Source: Hyphomicrobiales bacterium
GTDB lineage: Bacteria; Pseudomonadota; Alphaproteobacteria; Rhizobiales; Rhizobiaceae
Assembly: GCA_900472485.1 (NCBI GenBank)
Contig: UCII01000021.1
Span: 226,701 to 290,700, forward strand
Direction of reading: 5' to 3'
DNA length: 64,000 nt
Below the pieces are notes generated by a model that searched no databases, was not told the DNA's origin, and saw only the letters and a program-made list of their open reading frames with translations. Positions 52,299-60,800 of this stretch are shown here, piece after piece (the stretch's first letter is position 1; each line of letters starts with the position of its first letter). A program made the translations under genes and the position numbers.

Positions 52299-53903
52299 AT
52301 GACCAGGCTTTCTATAATTACACGTCGGAGTTTCCTGCTCTCGTCGGCAGCGCTCGGTGCAATCGCCGTGGCGGGAACAACCGTCCATGCGGCTCCATCG
52401 CGTGGCGGCACCGCGACGCTTCTGCTTTCGGCCGAACCGCCGGTCCTGACGACGATCGCCCATACGGCCTTCAACTCGGTCTATGTTTCGCCGAAGGTGA
52501 CCGAGGGGCTGCTGACCTATGATTTCGATCTCAATCCGCAGCCGCTCCTCGCCAAACAATGGGCCGTCAGCGATGACGGGCTACGCTACACCTTCAAGCT
52601 GCGCGAGGGCGTCAAATGGCACGACGGCAAGCCTTTTACCGCCGATGACGTCGTCTTCTCGATCAAGACGCTCAAAGATGTCCACCCGCGCGGGCGCAAC
52701 ACCTTCCTGAACCTCGTCGAGATCGAAACACCCGATCCTCTAACCGCGATCCTGGTTCTCTCCAAGCCGGCCCCTTATCTGATTACCGCGCTCGCCGCAT
52801 CGGAATCGCCAATCGTTCCCCGCCATCTCTATGAAGGTACGAAGGTCGCCGAAAATCCCGTCAATCTGGCGCCGGTCGGCACAGGCCCCTTCAAGTTCAA
52901 GGAGTGGGTTCGCGGCAGCCATATCGTCTATGAGCGCAATCCCGATTATTGGGACCAGCCCCGTCCCTACCTCGACCAACTGATCGTCCGCTTCATTCCC
53001 GACGCTGCCGCCCGCTCGATCGCGATCGAGACCGGCGAGATCGATCTAGCGCCATCCACCCCCGTTCCGCTCAGCGATCTCGACCGCCTCAAGAGCGTGG
53101 CGAGCCTCGCCTTCGACACACGGGGCTATCAATATGCGAACGGCGTCAGCCGTATCGAATTCAACCTGGAAAGGCCGGTTTTCAAGGATATTCGCGTCCG
53201 ACAGGCCTTCGCGCATGTCATCGACCGCAAGGTGATCCGCAACACCATCAATTATGGCTATGGCGAAGCGATCCCCGGCCCGATCAATCCCAACCTGACG
53301 AAATGGTATGTCGCCGACCTCAAGACCTATCCGATCGACCTTGCCGCGGCGGAAAAGTTGCTCGACGAGGCCGGTCATCCACGCGGATCGGACGGCGTGC
53401 GGTTTCGTCTCAATCTCGATTATGTGCCAAGCGGCGAACCCTACAGCCGCGGCTCGGAGTATATCCGCCAAGCGCTCGCCAAGGTCGGCGTCGAGGTGAC
53501 GGTGCGTGCCCAGGATTTCGCCACCTACACCAAGCGCATCTACACCGATCGCGATTTCGATTTCGCCTATGAAGGAATGAGCAATCTTTTTGATCCCACG
53601 GTCGGCGTGCAACGGCTTTATTGGAGCAAGAACTTCAAGCCAGGCGTGCCCTTCTCCAATGGCTCCGCCTATAGCAATCCCAAGGTCGACGCCCTTCTCG
53701 AGGCCGCCGCCATCGAAGTCGATCCCCAGAAGCGGGTCGAGCAATGGCGCGAGATCCAGAAGATCCTCGTCGAGGATCTGCCAGCTCTCGACATCGTCAG
53801 CCAACCGGAACTGACCATCTACAACAAGCGTATTGCCGATCACACGCTCGGCGGCGAGGGCATCGCCGGCAGCCTTGCCTACGCCTACATCGCAACCGCC
53901 TGA
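52299..53903 (+). CDS. Dipeptide/oligopeptide-type ABC substrate-binding protein, Tat-exported (2)
   Basis: 534-aa SBP_bac_5 protein, first gene of the operon with the DszB-like enzyme. The signal reads TRRSFLLSSAALGAIAVAGT and ends VHA, a clear twin-arginine signal. Markers are VTEGLLTYDFDLNPQPLLAK, LREGVKWHDGKPFTADDVVF, VGTGPFKFKEWVRGSHIVYE and RNPDYWDQPRPYLDQLIVRF. It is divergent from the dppBCDF-like genes and is probably their partner. Given its neighbours, the ligand may be an organosulfur compound rather than a peptide. Confidence 0.92.
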   Translation: MTRLSIITRRSFLLSSAALGAIAVAGTTVHAAPSRGGTATLLLSAEPPVLTTIAHTAFNSVYVSPKVTEGLLTYDFDLNPQPLLAKQWAVSDDGLRYTFKLREGVKWHDGKPFTADDVVFSIKTLKDVHPRGRNTFLNLVEIETPDPLTAILVLSKPAPYLITALAASESPIVPRHLYEGTKVAENPVNLAPVGTGPFKFKEWVRGSHIVYERNPDYWDQPRPYLDQLIVRFIPDAAARSIAIETGEIDLAPSTPVPLSDLDRLKSVASLAFDTRGYQYANGVSRIEFNLERPVFKDIRVRQAFAHVIDRKVIRNTINYGYGEAIPGPINPNLTKWYVADLKTYPIDLAAAEKLLDEAGHPRGSDGVRFRLNLDYVPSGEPYSRGSEYIRQALAKVGVEVTVRAQDFATYTKRIYTDRDFDFAYEGMSNLFDPTVGVQRLYWSKNFKPGVPFSNGSAYSNPKVDALLEAAAIEVDPQKRVEQWREIQKILVEDLPALDIVSQPELTIYNKRIADHTLGGEGIAGSLAYAYIATA

Positions 53904-53925
53904 AGACCGAAAGCAAGGGAACGCC

Positions 53926-55104
53926 ATGTCCATCCAGCACCGTCCCGGCTCCATCGTGGGCCTGCCAAAATTCGCCGCGCCGACCGATTTTCCCGATAGC
54001 CCGCTATCGCAGGCCCTGAAGCAGCCGGTTCTGCTCGGCCTTTTTCTGCCGATTCAGGCCGGAGGCTGGACACAATCGACTCTGGAGCGCTCGACCGATT
54101 GGCGCTTCGACTATAACAAGGCGCTGACGCTGCGCGCGGAGGAGCTGGGTTTCGATCTGGTGTTCGCCCTGTCGCAATGGCTTCCCAAGGGCGGCTATGG
54201 CGGCGTCTTCGACGGCCACGCACTCGACAGTTTCGTTTCGACCGCAGCACTTGCAGGCCTCACCAAGAAGATCATGCTCATATCAACGATGCATGTTCTC
54301 TACGGACCTTGGCATCCGCTGCACCTTGCCAAGTTCGGCGCCACGCTCGATCACATCACCGGCGGCCGCTGGGGCATCAATGTCGTTACCGGCCATAGGG
54401 CCGTCGAGCACGAAATGTTCGGCTGGCAACGCATCGAGCATGACAGGCGCTATGAGCTGGCCGCAGAATTTCTCGAGGTCGTGCAGCGGCTGTGGAGCGA
54501 CGACGAGAACTACTCCTTCGAAGGTGAAAGCAGCTGGAAGCTCGGCGGCGGCTACGTGACACCGAAACCGAATTTCGGCCGGCCGATCCTCGTCAATGCC
54601 ACCGGATCCGATGCAGGCTTAGCCTTTGCCGGCCGCTACTCCGATATCGTCTTCATTACCAGCCCGACCGGCGCGGACATCGATAGCGCCCTCGCCTCGC
54701 TGCCGGCCCATAGCAAAAGGGTGAAGGATGCCGCCGCCGATGTCGGACGCAGCGTGCGCACCCTGCTCAATCCGATGGTCATTTGCCGTCCGACCGAGAA
54801 GGAGGCATGGGAACTCGCCGATCGGATCGTCGCCCATGCCGACCAGCGTTCCCGTAAGGGCTTCCAGTCGCTGGATTCCGATGCCCATGCCTGGAAGGGC
54901 CGCGACGCACAGGATCCCTATCGCTTCGTTGGCGGCAATATTCGCGTCATCGGTTCGCCGGAGCAGGTGGTCGATCAGTTCGTCAAGCTGAAGGCGGCCG
55001 GCATCGACGGCTTGCAGCTCAGCTTCTTCGATTTCCGCGACGATCTGGAATTCTTCGGCGAGGAAGTCCTGCCGCTGATGAAACAGGCCGGGCTGCGCCA
55101 CTGA
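53926..55104 (+). CDS. LLM-class FMN-dependent monooxygenase, SfnG/SsuD-like
   Basis: 392-aa flavin monooxygenase of a different LLM branch from the three NtaA/DmoA types in this window. VLLGLFLPIQAGGWTQSTLE, TDWRFDYNKALTLRAEELGF, HLAKFGATLDHITGGRWGIN, VVTGHRAVEHEMFGWQRIEH and NATGSDAGLAFAGRYSDIVF resemble dimethylsulfone (SfnG) and alkanesulfonate (SsuD) monooxygenases, which cleave C-S bonds or oxidise sulfones. It sits 22 bases after the binding protein and 11 bases before the DszB-like gene. It is the natural candidate for the DszA-type step that makes a sulfinate for the next enzyme. Confidence 0.9.
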   Translation: MSIQHRPGSIVGLPKFAAPTDFPDSPLSQALKQPVLLGLFLPIQAGGWTQSTLERSTDWRFDYNKALTLRAEELGFDLVFALSQWLPKGGYGGVFDGHALDSFVSTAALAGLTKKIMLISTMHVLYGPWHPLHLAKFGATLDHITGGRWGINVVTGHRAVEHEMFGWQRIEHDRRYELAAEFLEVVQRLWSDDENYSFEGESSWKLGGGYVTPKPNFGRPILVNATGSDAGLAFAGRYSDIVFITSPTGADIDSALASLPAHSKRVKDAAADVGRSVRTLLNPMVICRPTEKEAWELADRIVAHADQRSRKGFQSLDSDAHAWKGRDAQDPYRFVGGNIRVIGSPEQVVDQFVKLKAAGIDGLQLSFFDFRDDLEFFGEEVLPLMKQAGLRH

Positions 55105-55115
55105 AAGGAACGATC

Positions 55116-56153
55116 ATGACCAGTAATGCCATTTCCGAAATCTGGTACACACGCTGCCCCGTCCCGACGCCTGTGGGACTGGCCGCACAGCTCGGCTATC
55201 TCGAAGACGGCTTTCGCAGCGAAGGCGTCACCCTGAAATCCATCATCGACTCTCCCGACAGGAATATCCGGCAGAGCCACTTCAACCACACGCTCGACTG
55301 GTCCTTCCGCCATGGCGGCAATGTGCCGCCCATTCGCGCGCGCTCCGAGGGCCGCCGCACCCGTCTCGTCGGCATCACATGGACGGACGAGTTTCAGGCA
55401 ATCATCACGCTGCCGGAAACCGGCATCAGGGCGACCAGGGATCTCAAGGGTCGCCGCTTCGGCATTGCCCGCCGCCCGGAAGGAATTGTCGATTTCATGC
55501 GCGCCACGGCGCTCAAGGGCCTTATCTCGGCTTTGTCACTTGAAGGCTTATCCATCGATGATGTCGAGATTGTCGAGATCGCGCTCGCCGATTCTGTGCT
55601 CGCGAGCCAGGAAGGCCCATCCCTTTTCGGCCTCAAGCGCAGGCAGGCCTATGGCGAGGAGATCGCAGCGCTGTTGCGCGGCGAGGTGGACGCGATCTAT
55701 GTCAAGGGAACCGCCGGGATCAACGTCGCCAATCTCATCGGCGCGGTCCAGGTTGCCGAATTCGGTTTCCATCCGGACCCAAAGATCCGCATCAATTCGG
55801 GCTCGCCGCGCGTGCTGACGGTCGACGAACTGCTGGCGGAAGAACGGCCCGATCTCGTGCGCAAGCTGATCGAAGCGATCTTCAAGGCAAGCGCCTGGGC
55901 GGAAGCTCATCCGGAAGAAACCCGCCGCTTCGTGGCGCGTGAATCCGGAGCGACCGAAGAACAGGTCCTTGCCGCCAACGGTCCGGATATCCATCGCCAT
56001 CTTGGCCTGGGACTGGAGCCGGATCTGGTTGACGCCGTCGAGCACTACAAGAACTTCCTGCGCGACTTCGGTTTCCTGGCGGGCGATTTCGATATTGGCG
56101 AATGGGTCGACCGCCGCCATATCGACGGCCTTGCCGAACGCGCCGTCGCTTGA
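55116..56153 (+). CDS. DszB-like sulfinate desulfinase
   Basis: 345-aa protein of the periplasmic-binding-protein fold but with no signal peptide, so cytoplasmic. It matches, from memory, DszB (2'-hydroxybiphenyl-2-sulfinate desulfinase), which removes sulfite in the last 4S step. The DszB catalytic Cys lies in a YSNCPVPN context and is matched by C14 in YTRCPVPTP. The DszB His and Arg, ten residues apart before FGGEIPP, are matched by H55 and R65 in SHFNHTLDWSFRHGGNVPP, with the same spacing and the conserved Gly at 68. RTRLVGITW, LSIDDVEIVEIA and LLRGEVDAIYVKG also align. The alternative is an SsuA-like binding protein, but the missing signal and kept active site argue against it. AAAGGAAC precedes the ATG. 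Confidence 0.75.
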   Translation: MTSNAISEIWYTRCPVPTPVGLAAQLGYLEDGFRSEGVTLKSIIDSPDRNIRQSHFNHTLDWSFRHGGNVPPIRARSEGRRTRLVGITWTDEFQAIITLPETGIRATRDLKGRRFGIARRPEGIVDFMRATALKGLISALSLEGLSIDDVEIVEIALADSVLASQEGPSLFGLKRRQAYGEEIAALLRGEVDAIYVKGTAGINVANLIGAVQVAEFGFHPDPKIRINSGSPRVLTVDELLAEERPDLVRKLIEAIFKASAWAEAHPEETRRFVARESGATEEQVLAANGPDIHRHLGLGLEPDLVDAVEHYKNFLRDFGFLAGDFDIGEWVDRRHIDGLAERAVA

Positions 56154-56169
56154 ACCACGTTGTAACGAG

Positions 56170-57318
56170 ATGACAGAGACCATTGATGATCTGATCGGCA
56201 AGGCGAAAAACCTTGCCGAGGATTTTTCGACGACAGCCGCGCATCACGATGCAACGGGTGCCTTCCCCTTCGAAAATTTCGACCGGCTTTTCGAGGCCGG
56301 CCTGCTCGGCCTCGTCAGCGACCGAGACCATGGCGGTCACGGCGGGGGCCTGACATCGGCACTGGCTGTCATCAGCGAGATCGCCCGTGGCGAGCCCTCG
56401 ACCGCGCTGGTGCTCGCTATGCACTACACCTCGCATTTTACTATCCGCCGCCTTGGCAAATGGCCCCGCCATCTAGCGGAGCGCGTACTGTCGGCAAACA
56501 GGCAGGGCGTAGCGCTGATCAACAATGCGCAGGCAGAACCGCGCATCGGCTCACCCGCCCATGGTGCCCTGCCCGAGACGATCGCGCGCCGTGACGGCGA
56601 TCGATGGCGCATTTCCGGCCATAAGAGCTACGTCACCGGCATCCCCGTGCTGAAATGGGTGTCGCTTCTTGCCGTCACAGACGAGGAGGAACCGCGCCTT
56701 GCCTCGTTTCTGGTGCCGACAGATGCCGCCGGCTTTCGGATCGAGAAGAGTTGGAATGCGGCCGGCATGCATGCCACGGCGAGCGACGACATCATTCTCG
56801 AGGACGTATCGATCCCGATTGACGATATCATCGAGTCACAGCCCGCGACGGAACCGATCCGCCGCAACGAACATGCCGCCGCCTTCTTCTTTGGCCTGCT
56901 CGGTGCGGTCTATCACGGCGTCGCCAGCGCTGCCCGCGACCGCGTTCTCGCCTTCGCCAGCAGCCACACGCCCGCGAGCCTTGGTACGCCGATCGCGACG
57001 GTACCGCGCATCCAGGATGGCTTGGGCGAGATAGAGGTTCGACTTGCAACGAACGCCCGGCTACTGCGCTCGCTCGGGGAGGATGTCGATGCCGGGAGAC
57101 CGGTCGGCATGGACGGCATGCATGTTCGCCATGTCGTCATCGACAACGCCCTCGCGGTCACCAGCCTTGCGCTGGAGCTCGCCGGCAATCCCGGCCTCAA
57201 TCGCGATTTCCAGCTGGAGCGTCACCATCGCGATGCGATCACCGCCCGCTCGCATGCGCCGCAAAACCATATGATCCGCACGATTGCGGCAAGGAACGCC
57301 TTGAGCCGGCTTGGATAA
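56170..57318 (+). CDS. Acyl-CoA-dehydrogenase-fold oxidoreductase (possible DszC-type monooxygenase)
   Basis: 382-aa flavoprotein of the acyl-CoA dehydrogenase fold. FPFENFDRLFEAGLLGLVSD, EIARGEPSTALVLAMHYTSH, WRISGHKSYVTGIPVLKWVS, FLVPTDAAGFRIEKSWNAAG, MHATASDDIILEDVSIPIDD and the C-terminal DFQLERHHRDAITARSHAPQ are visible. It is closer to general acyl-CoA-dehydrogenase-like proteins than the three SfnB types here. Its position right after the DszB-like gene (16 bases) suggests a DszC-like S-oxygenase. The ribosome site is weak (AACGAG). Last gene of the operon. Confidence 0.85.
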   Translation: MTETIDDLIGKAKNLAEDFSTTAAHHDATGAFPFENFDRLFEAGLLGLVSDRDHGGHGGGLTSALAVISEIARGEPSTALVLAMHYTSHFTIRRLGKWPRHLAERVLSANRQGVALINNAQAEPRIGSPAHGALPETIARRDGDRWRISGHKSYVTGIPVLKWVSLLAVTDEEEPRLASFLVPTDAAGFRIEKSWNAAGMHATASDDIILEDVSIPIDDIIESQPATEPIRRNEHAAAFFFGLLGAVYHGVASAARDRVLAFASSHTPASLGTPIATVPRIQDGLGEIEVRLATNARLLRSLGEDVDAGRPVGMDGMHVRHVVIDNALAVTSLALELAGNPGLNRDFQLERHHRDAITARSHAPQNHMIRTIAARNALSRLG

Positions 57319-57359
57319 GCCGGCTCCTTAATCGGCAAAGAATAGCCTATCCAACCCGT

Positions 57360-58961
57360 TCAGGCATTCGGGCTCAGCCATATCTGGCCGAAACTGTTGT
57401 TGATGCCCTGCGCACCGGGTGCGAAATTCTTCACCCGCTTGTTGGCAACGATCTGCGCTCCTGCCGCCACCAGATCGACGGAGACGACATCATCATGAAT
57501 GATGTGCTGGAACTTGTACCAGAGCTGCCGTCGCTTGGCCTCGTCCGGCTCGACCGCGGCGGCTTCAAGAACCGCATCGACCTCCGGATTGGAATAATGG
57601 CTGGCATTGGAGAACACCAGGCCGATCTTGAAGTTCTTCGACCAATAGGCGCGCTGCACGCCAAGCGTCGGATCAAACGTGTTGGACAGGGATTCGATGA
57701 CCAGATCCCAGGCGCGATCCGTGTAGACCGTCTTCAGGAAGGTGGCGAGATCGAGCTTCAGGATTTCGGCATCGATGCCGACCGCAGCAAGCGACTGTTT
57801 GATGAAGTCGGCATAGGACGGCTGGAGGAATGAATTATAGGCAAGCCGCAGTTTAAAGCGCGTGCCATTGGCGCCGCGCGGATAGCCGGCATCGTCGAGC
57901 AGCTTGTTGGCAAGCTTGGGATCATGTTCTCTCGCCTTAATGCTCGGATCATACCATTTCGGTAAGGCTGTGCTGATCGGGCTTGGAGAAACCTGCGCAT
58001 AGCCGAACAGAGCGATGTCCACGAGCTTCTGCAGGTCGATCGCATGGGCGATCGCCAGCCGCACATCCTTCTTCTGGAGAATCTCGTTCTCATAATTGAA
58101 GAACAGTTGCTGCTGCGGCCCGGAATAGGCGTAGGTCGTGGTATCGACGACCAGGTTGGCATTGGCCTTCAGCCGCTCGATATCCGAAAGCGGCACGGGG
58201 TTCGCGCCAATGTCGATCTCTCCTGTCTCGAGAGCCGCGGCCCTTGCCGCCGGATCGAGGATGACGCGCAGAACGACCCGGTCGAGATAGGGTTTCGGCG
58301 CGTCCCAATAATTCGGGTTGCGGTCGAAGATCAGATGGCTGCCGGGCACCCATTCCTTGAGGATGAATGGACCGGTGCCGATCGTCTGGGCAAGGGTCGG
58401 CTGCTCGGTCGGCTTGAAGGTCTCGTAGACATGCTTCGGCACGATCGGTGATTCCGAACTGCCGAGCGCGGAGATCAGATAGGGAGCCGGCTTGGACAGA
58501 ACGATGACGGCTGTGAGCGGATCAGGCGTTTCGACCGATGTGACGTTCTGAAACGTAATGCGCCCGCGCGGATGCGCTTCCTTGAGGCGAAAGATGGTGA
58601 ACTTGACATCCTCGGAGGTAAAGTCCTTGCCGTCATGCCATTTGACATCCTTGCGAAGCGCAAATGTGTAGCGAAGGCCATCACCACTGACGGACCATGA
58701 TGTCGCCAGAAGCGGCTTCGGGTTGAGATCATAGTCGAAATCGAGCAGTCCTTCGTTGATCTTCGGTCCGATCGCCTGGCCCGTACCGGAGGACGTGTTG
58801 ATCGCGATCAGCGCCGTCGGATCGGGATAATAGGCCCAGTTCAGGGTTCCGCCGCTCACCGGCGTTTCCGCCGCACTCGCCCATGACGGGGTGCCTCCCA
58901 AGGCAAGACCTGCGCCTCCAAGGAGCAGCAATTGGTTGAAGTGGCGGCGATTGATCGACAT
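57360..58961 (-). CDS. Dipeptide/oligopeptide-type ABC substrate-binding protein, Tat-exported (3)
   Basis: 533-aa SBP_bac_5 protein with a twin-arginine signal (SINRRHFNQLLLLGGAGLAL, ending WASA). Markers are INEGLLDFDYDLNPKPLLAT, LRKDVKWHDGKDFTSEDVKF, IGTGPFILKEWVPGSHLIFD and RNPNYWDAPKPYLDRVVLRV. GGAGC before ATG 58961 fixes the start; a longer reading to 59081 adds no signal. It is a third relative of the binding proteins at 42642 and 52299, without its own permease genes, and converges with the desulfinase operon. Confidence 0.91.
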   Translation of the reverse strand: MSINRRHFNQLLLLGGAGLALGGTPSWASAAETPVSGGTLNWAYYPDPTALIAINTSSGTGQAIGPKINEGLLDFDYDLNPKPLLATSWSVSGDGLRYTFALRKDVKWHDGKDFTSEDVKFTIFRLKEAHPRGRITFQNVTSVETPDPLTAVIVLSKPAPYLISALGSSESPIVPKHVYETFKPTEQPTLAQTIGTGPFILKEWVPGSHLIFDRNPNYWDAPKPYLDRVVLRVILDPAARAAALETGEIDIGANPVPLSDIERLKANANLVVDTTTYAYSGPQQQLFFNYENEILQKKDVRLAIAHAIDLQKLVDIALFGYAQVSPSPISTALPKWYDPSIKAREHDPKLANKLLDDAGYPRGANGTRFKLRLAYNSFLQPSYADFIKQSLAAVGIDAEILKLDLATFLKTVYTDRAWDLVIESLSNTFDPTLGVQRAYWSKNFKIGLVFSNASHYSNPEVDAVLEAAAVEPDEAKRRQLWYKFQHIIHDDVVSVDLVAAGAQIVANKRVKNFAPGAQGINNSFGQIWLSPNA

Positions 58962-59283
58962 TTGCTCGCTCCGAAAATTAGCGTTACCGGGCATCAGTCC
59001 CGTCGCGGAAATGATCGTGTCGAAACCCGAAGATCCAAAGGCAGTTTTTGTAGCGCGAGGCGAAAGCAATCCTTCCCGCAAGCATTATCGGGCCTTTGCC
59101 GTATGGAGCGGTGCAGACGTCCACTCCCCTTCCGATCACTAGAAATTATGCGGGTTGGCGGCCGCATTCATGGCATTTGGGCAGCTGCTTCAGGCTTTCG
59201 CAACCAAGAGGCAGCTTTGCGCGGACAGCGGCGTAGTCCGCTTCGTTGCCTAAACAATTCCAGGAAAAATGCGCAGACCTTAT
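58962..59283. other. Upstream region of the third binding-protein gene
   Basis: 322 bases with no gene, between the binding-protein start and the 3' end of the TetR gene. TAGAAATTAT at 59140-59149 is identical to ten bases in the divergent sulfur promoter at 34734-34743. No terminator for the TetR gene is apparent. Confidence 0.45.
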
Positions 59284-59862
59284 TCAACTCGTTGCTTTCT
59301 TGACATCGTTGCGAGGCCAATCTGTCAGAAGGGCGCTCGTCACGAGGTAAACGAGATGATCCGCCCGCGCCGCGAATGAGGGTTGATCGACCGCCCAGCC
59401 GAGAGCCGTTATCAGGGCGAACAGGTCGTCCCCATTCATATCGGCGCGCGCCGTTCCCTCGGCCTGGGCGCGCAGCAGTAGTCGCGCCCCTGCCGAGTGC
59501 ACCGCTGCGCACGAAGCATAAAGAGCGGAGTCGGGGTTCGTGTGGGCGGCCGCCATCATGGCGACAACGCCTCTGGAGCTTTGGGTGAATTCCACCAATT
59601 CTCGAAACCAGGAGAGAAGTGCTTCGTCGGCCGAAGTCGACCGTTCGAGTTCGGCTGCCCTCCGCGTCAGTGCGTCCAGATGAGTACACAGCAGCGCCTC
59701 GAACAACGCCTCCCGCGTCGGGAAATGACGAAGCAGCGTGGCCAACCCGACGCCGGCCCGGCGGGCAATGTCACGCATCGACGCGTCCACACCATGCTCG
59801 GCGACAACTTCACGCGCGACGGTGAGAATTTGGCTGCGATTTTTTTCTGCGTCGGCTCGCAT
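59284..59862 (-). CDS. TetR/AcrR family transcriptional regulator
   Basis: 192-aa repressor: MRADAEKNRSQILTVAREVV, then DIARRAGVGLATLLRHFPTR as the DNA-reading helix-turn-helix (about residues 31-50). The C-terminal region fits the TetR_C group that often controls SDR or aldo-keto reductase genes. It is divergent from an SDR gene, with three GGATCRGYGATCC palindromes between them, so autoregulation and repression of the SDR genes are likely. The N-terminus MRADA.KNR is nearly identical to that of the TetR protein at 9507. Confidence 0.92.
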   Translation of the reverse strand: MRADAEKNRSQILTVAREVVAEHGVDASMRDIARRAGVGLATLLRHFPTREALFEALLCTHLDALTRRAAELERSTSADEALLSWFRELVEFTQSSRGVVAMMAAAHTNPDSALYASCAAVHSAGARLLLRAQAEGTARADMNGDDLFALITALGWAVDQPSFAARADHLVYLVTSALLTDWPRNDVKKATS

Positions 59863-59877
59863 GGACTACCTTGCTAA

Positions 59878-59937
59878 ATGGATCAGTGATCCATATATGT
59901 GGATCGGCGATCCGATTATGAAGCGGATCAGTGATCC
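59878..59937. promoter_or_regulatory. Three palindromic TetR operator-like sites (GGATCRGYGATCC)
   Basis: Perfect palindromes centred on 59886 (ATGGATCA-G-TGATCCAT), 59907 (GGATCG-G-CGATCC) and 59931 (GGATCA-G-TGATCC). Centres are 21 and 24 bases apart, about two helical turns. They fill the gap between the TetR gene and the SDR gene. Confidence 0.85.
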
Positions 59938-60001
59938 ATTAGATAGCGTCTGTCGGCGCAAATGACAACAGGCGCTGTCCGACAGGACGGAAGGAGACGT
60001 C

Positions 60002-60736
60002 ATGGGAAAGCTTGAGGGTAAGATTGCAGTCATTACGGGTGGCGCGACCGGCATCGGCCTCGCCGCAGCAAAGCGGTTCATCGAGGAAGGCGCCTTCGTG
60101 TTCATTTTCGGCCGCCGGCAGGAAGCGCTCGATGCCGCCGTGGCCGATCTCGGGCCGAATGCCCGCGCGGTGAAGGGCTCGGTTTCCGATGAAGCCGATC
60201 TGGACCGACTCTATGCGGCGGTAAAGGCGGAGCGCGGAACCCTCGACATCGTCTTCGCCAATGCCGGGGCGGGCAGCCCACTTCCGCTCCGCAAGATCAC
60301 TGCCGAACACATTGACGAGACTTTCGACACCAATGTGAAAGGCACGATCTTCACGGTCCAGAAGGCGCTACCGCTAATGAGCCAGGGCGGTTCGATCATC
60401 CTGACCGGATCGAGCGCCGGCACCACGGGCGCCCCGGCATTCAGCGCCTACAGCGCGAGCAAGGCAGCGGTGCGCAATCTCGCGCGGACCTGGGCCGAGG
60501 ACCTGAAGGGCACCGGCATCCGCGTAAACGTGCTGTCGCCCGGGGCGACGGCGACCGACCTTGCGAAAGAGGCGCTTGGCGAGGAAGGCCAGAAGGCCTT
60601 TGCCGTGATGACACCGCTCCAGCGCATGGCCGATCCGGCGGAGATCGGAGCGGTAGCTGCCTTTCTCGCTTCCTCGGACAGCAGCTTCATGACTGCCAGC
60701 GAAGTCGCCGTCGACGGCGGCCTTGCGCAACTCTGA
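60002..60736 (+). CDS. SDR family oxidoreductase
   Basis: 244-aa short-chain dehydrogenase: TGGATGIGLAAAKRFIEEGA (cofactor site), FANAGAGSPLPLRKITAEHI, the serine region SIILTGSSAGTTGAPAFSAY and YSASKAAVRNLARTWAEDLK with catalytic Tyr and Lys. FGRR after the second strand suggests NADPH. AAGGAG 6 bases before ATG decides the start. It is the first gene downstream of the operator array and probably leads an operon through 62805. Confidence 0.93.
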   Translation: MGKLEGKIAVITGGATGIGLAAAKRFIEEGAFVFIFGRRQEALDAAVADLGPNARAVKGSVSDEADLDRLYAAVKAERGTLDIVFANAGAGSPLPLRKITAEHIDETFDTNVKGTIFTVQKALPLMSQGGSIILTGSSAGTTGAPAFSAYSASKAAVRNLARTWAEDLKGTGIRVNVLSPGATATDLAKEALGEEGQKAFAVMTPLQRMADPAEIGAVAAFLASSDSSFMTASEVAVDGGLAQL

Positions 60737-60800
60737 CGCGCCAAGCCCCGCCGGTCACCTCAGTAATCCCATTACGCACACATCCAGGGAAGGAAATGAT

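Noticed and set aside
53046..53954. Minus-strand 302-codon open frame
   Set aside because: Antisense to the binding-protein gene at 52299.
55116..56153. Reading the DszB-like gene as an SsuA-type binding protein
   Set aside because: It has the fold signature, but no signal peptide, and the Cys/His/Arg/Gly layout of DszB is kept. The enzyme reading was preferred and the alternative is stated in the entry.
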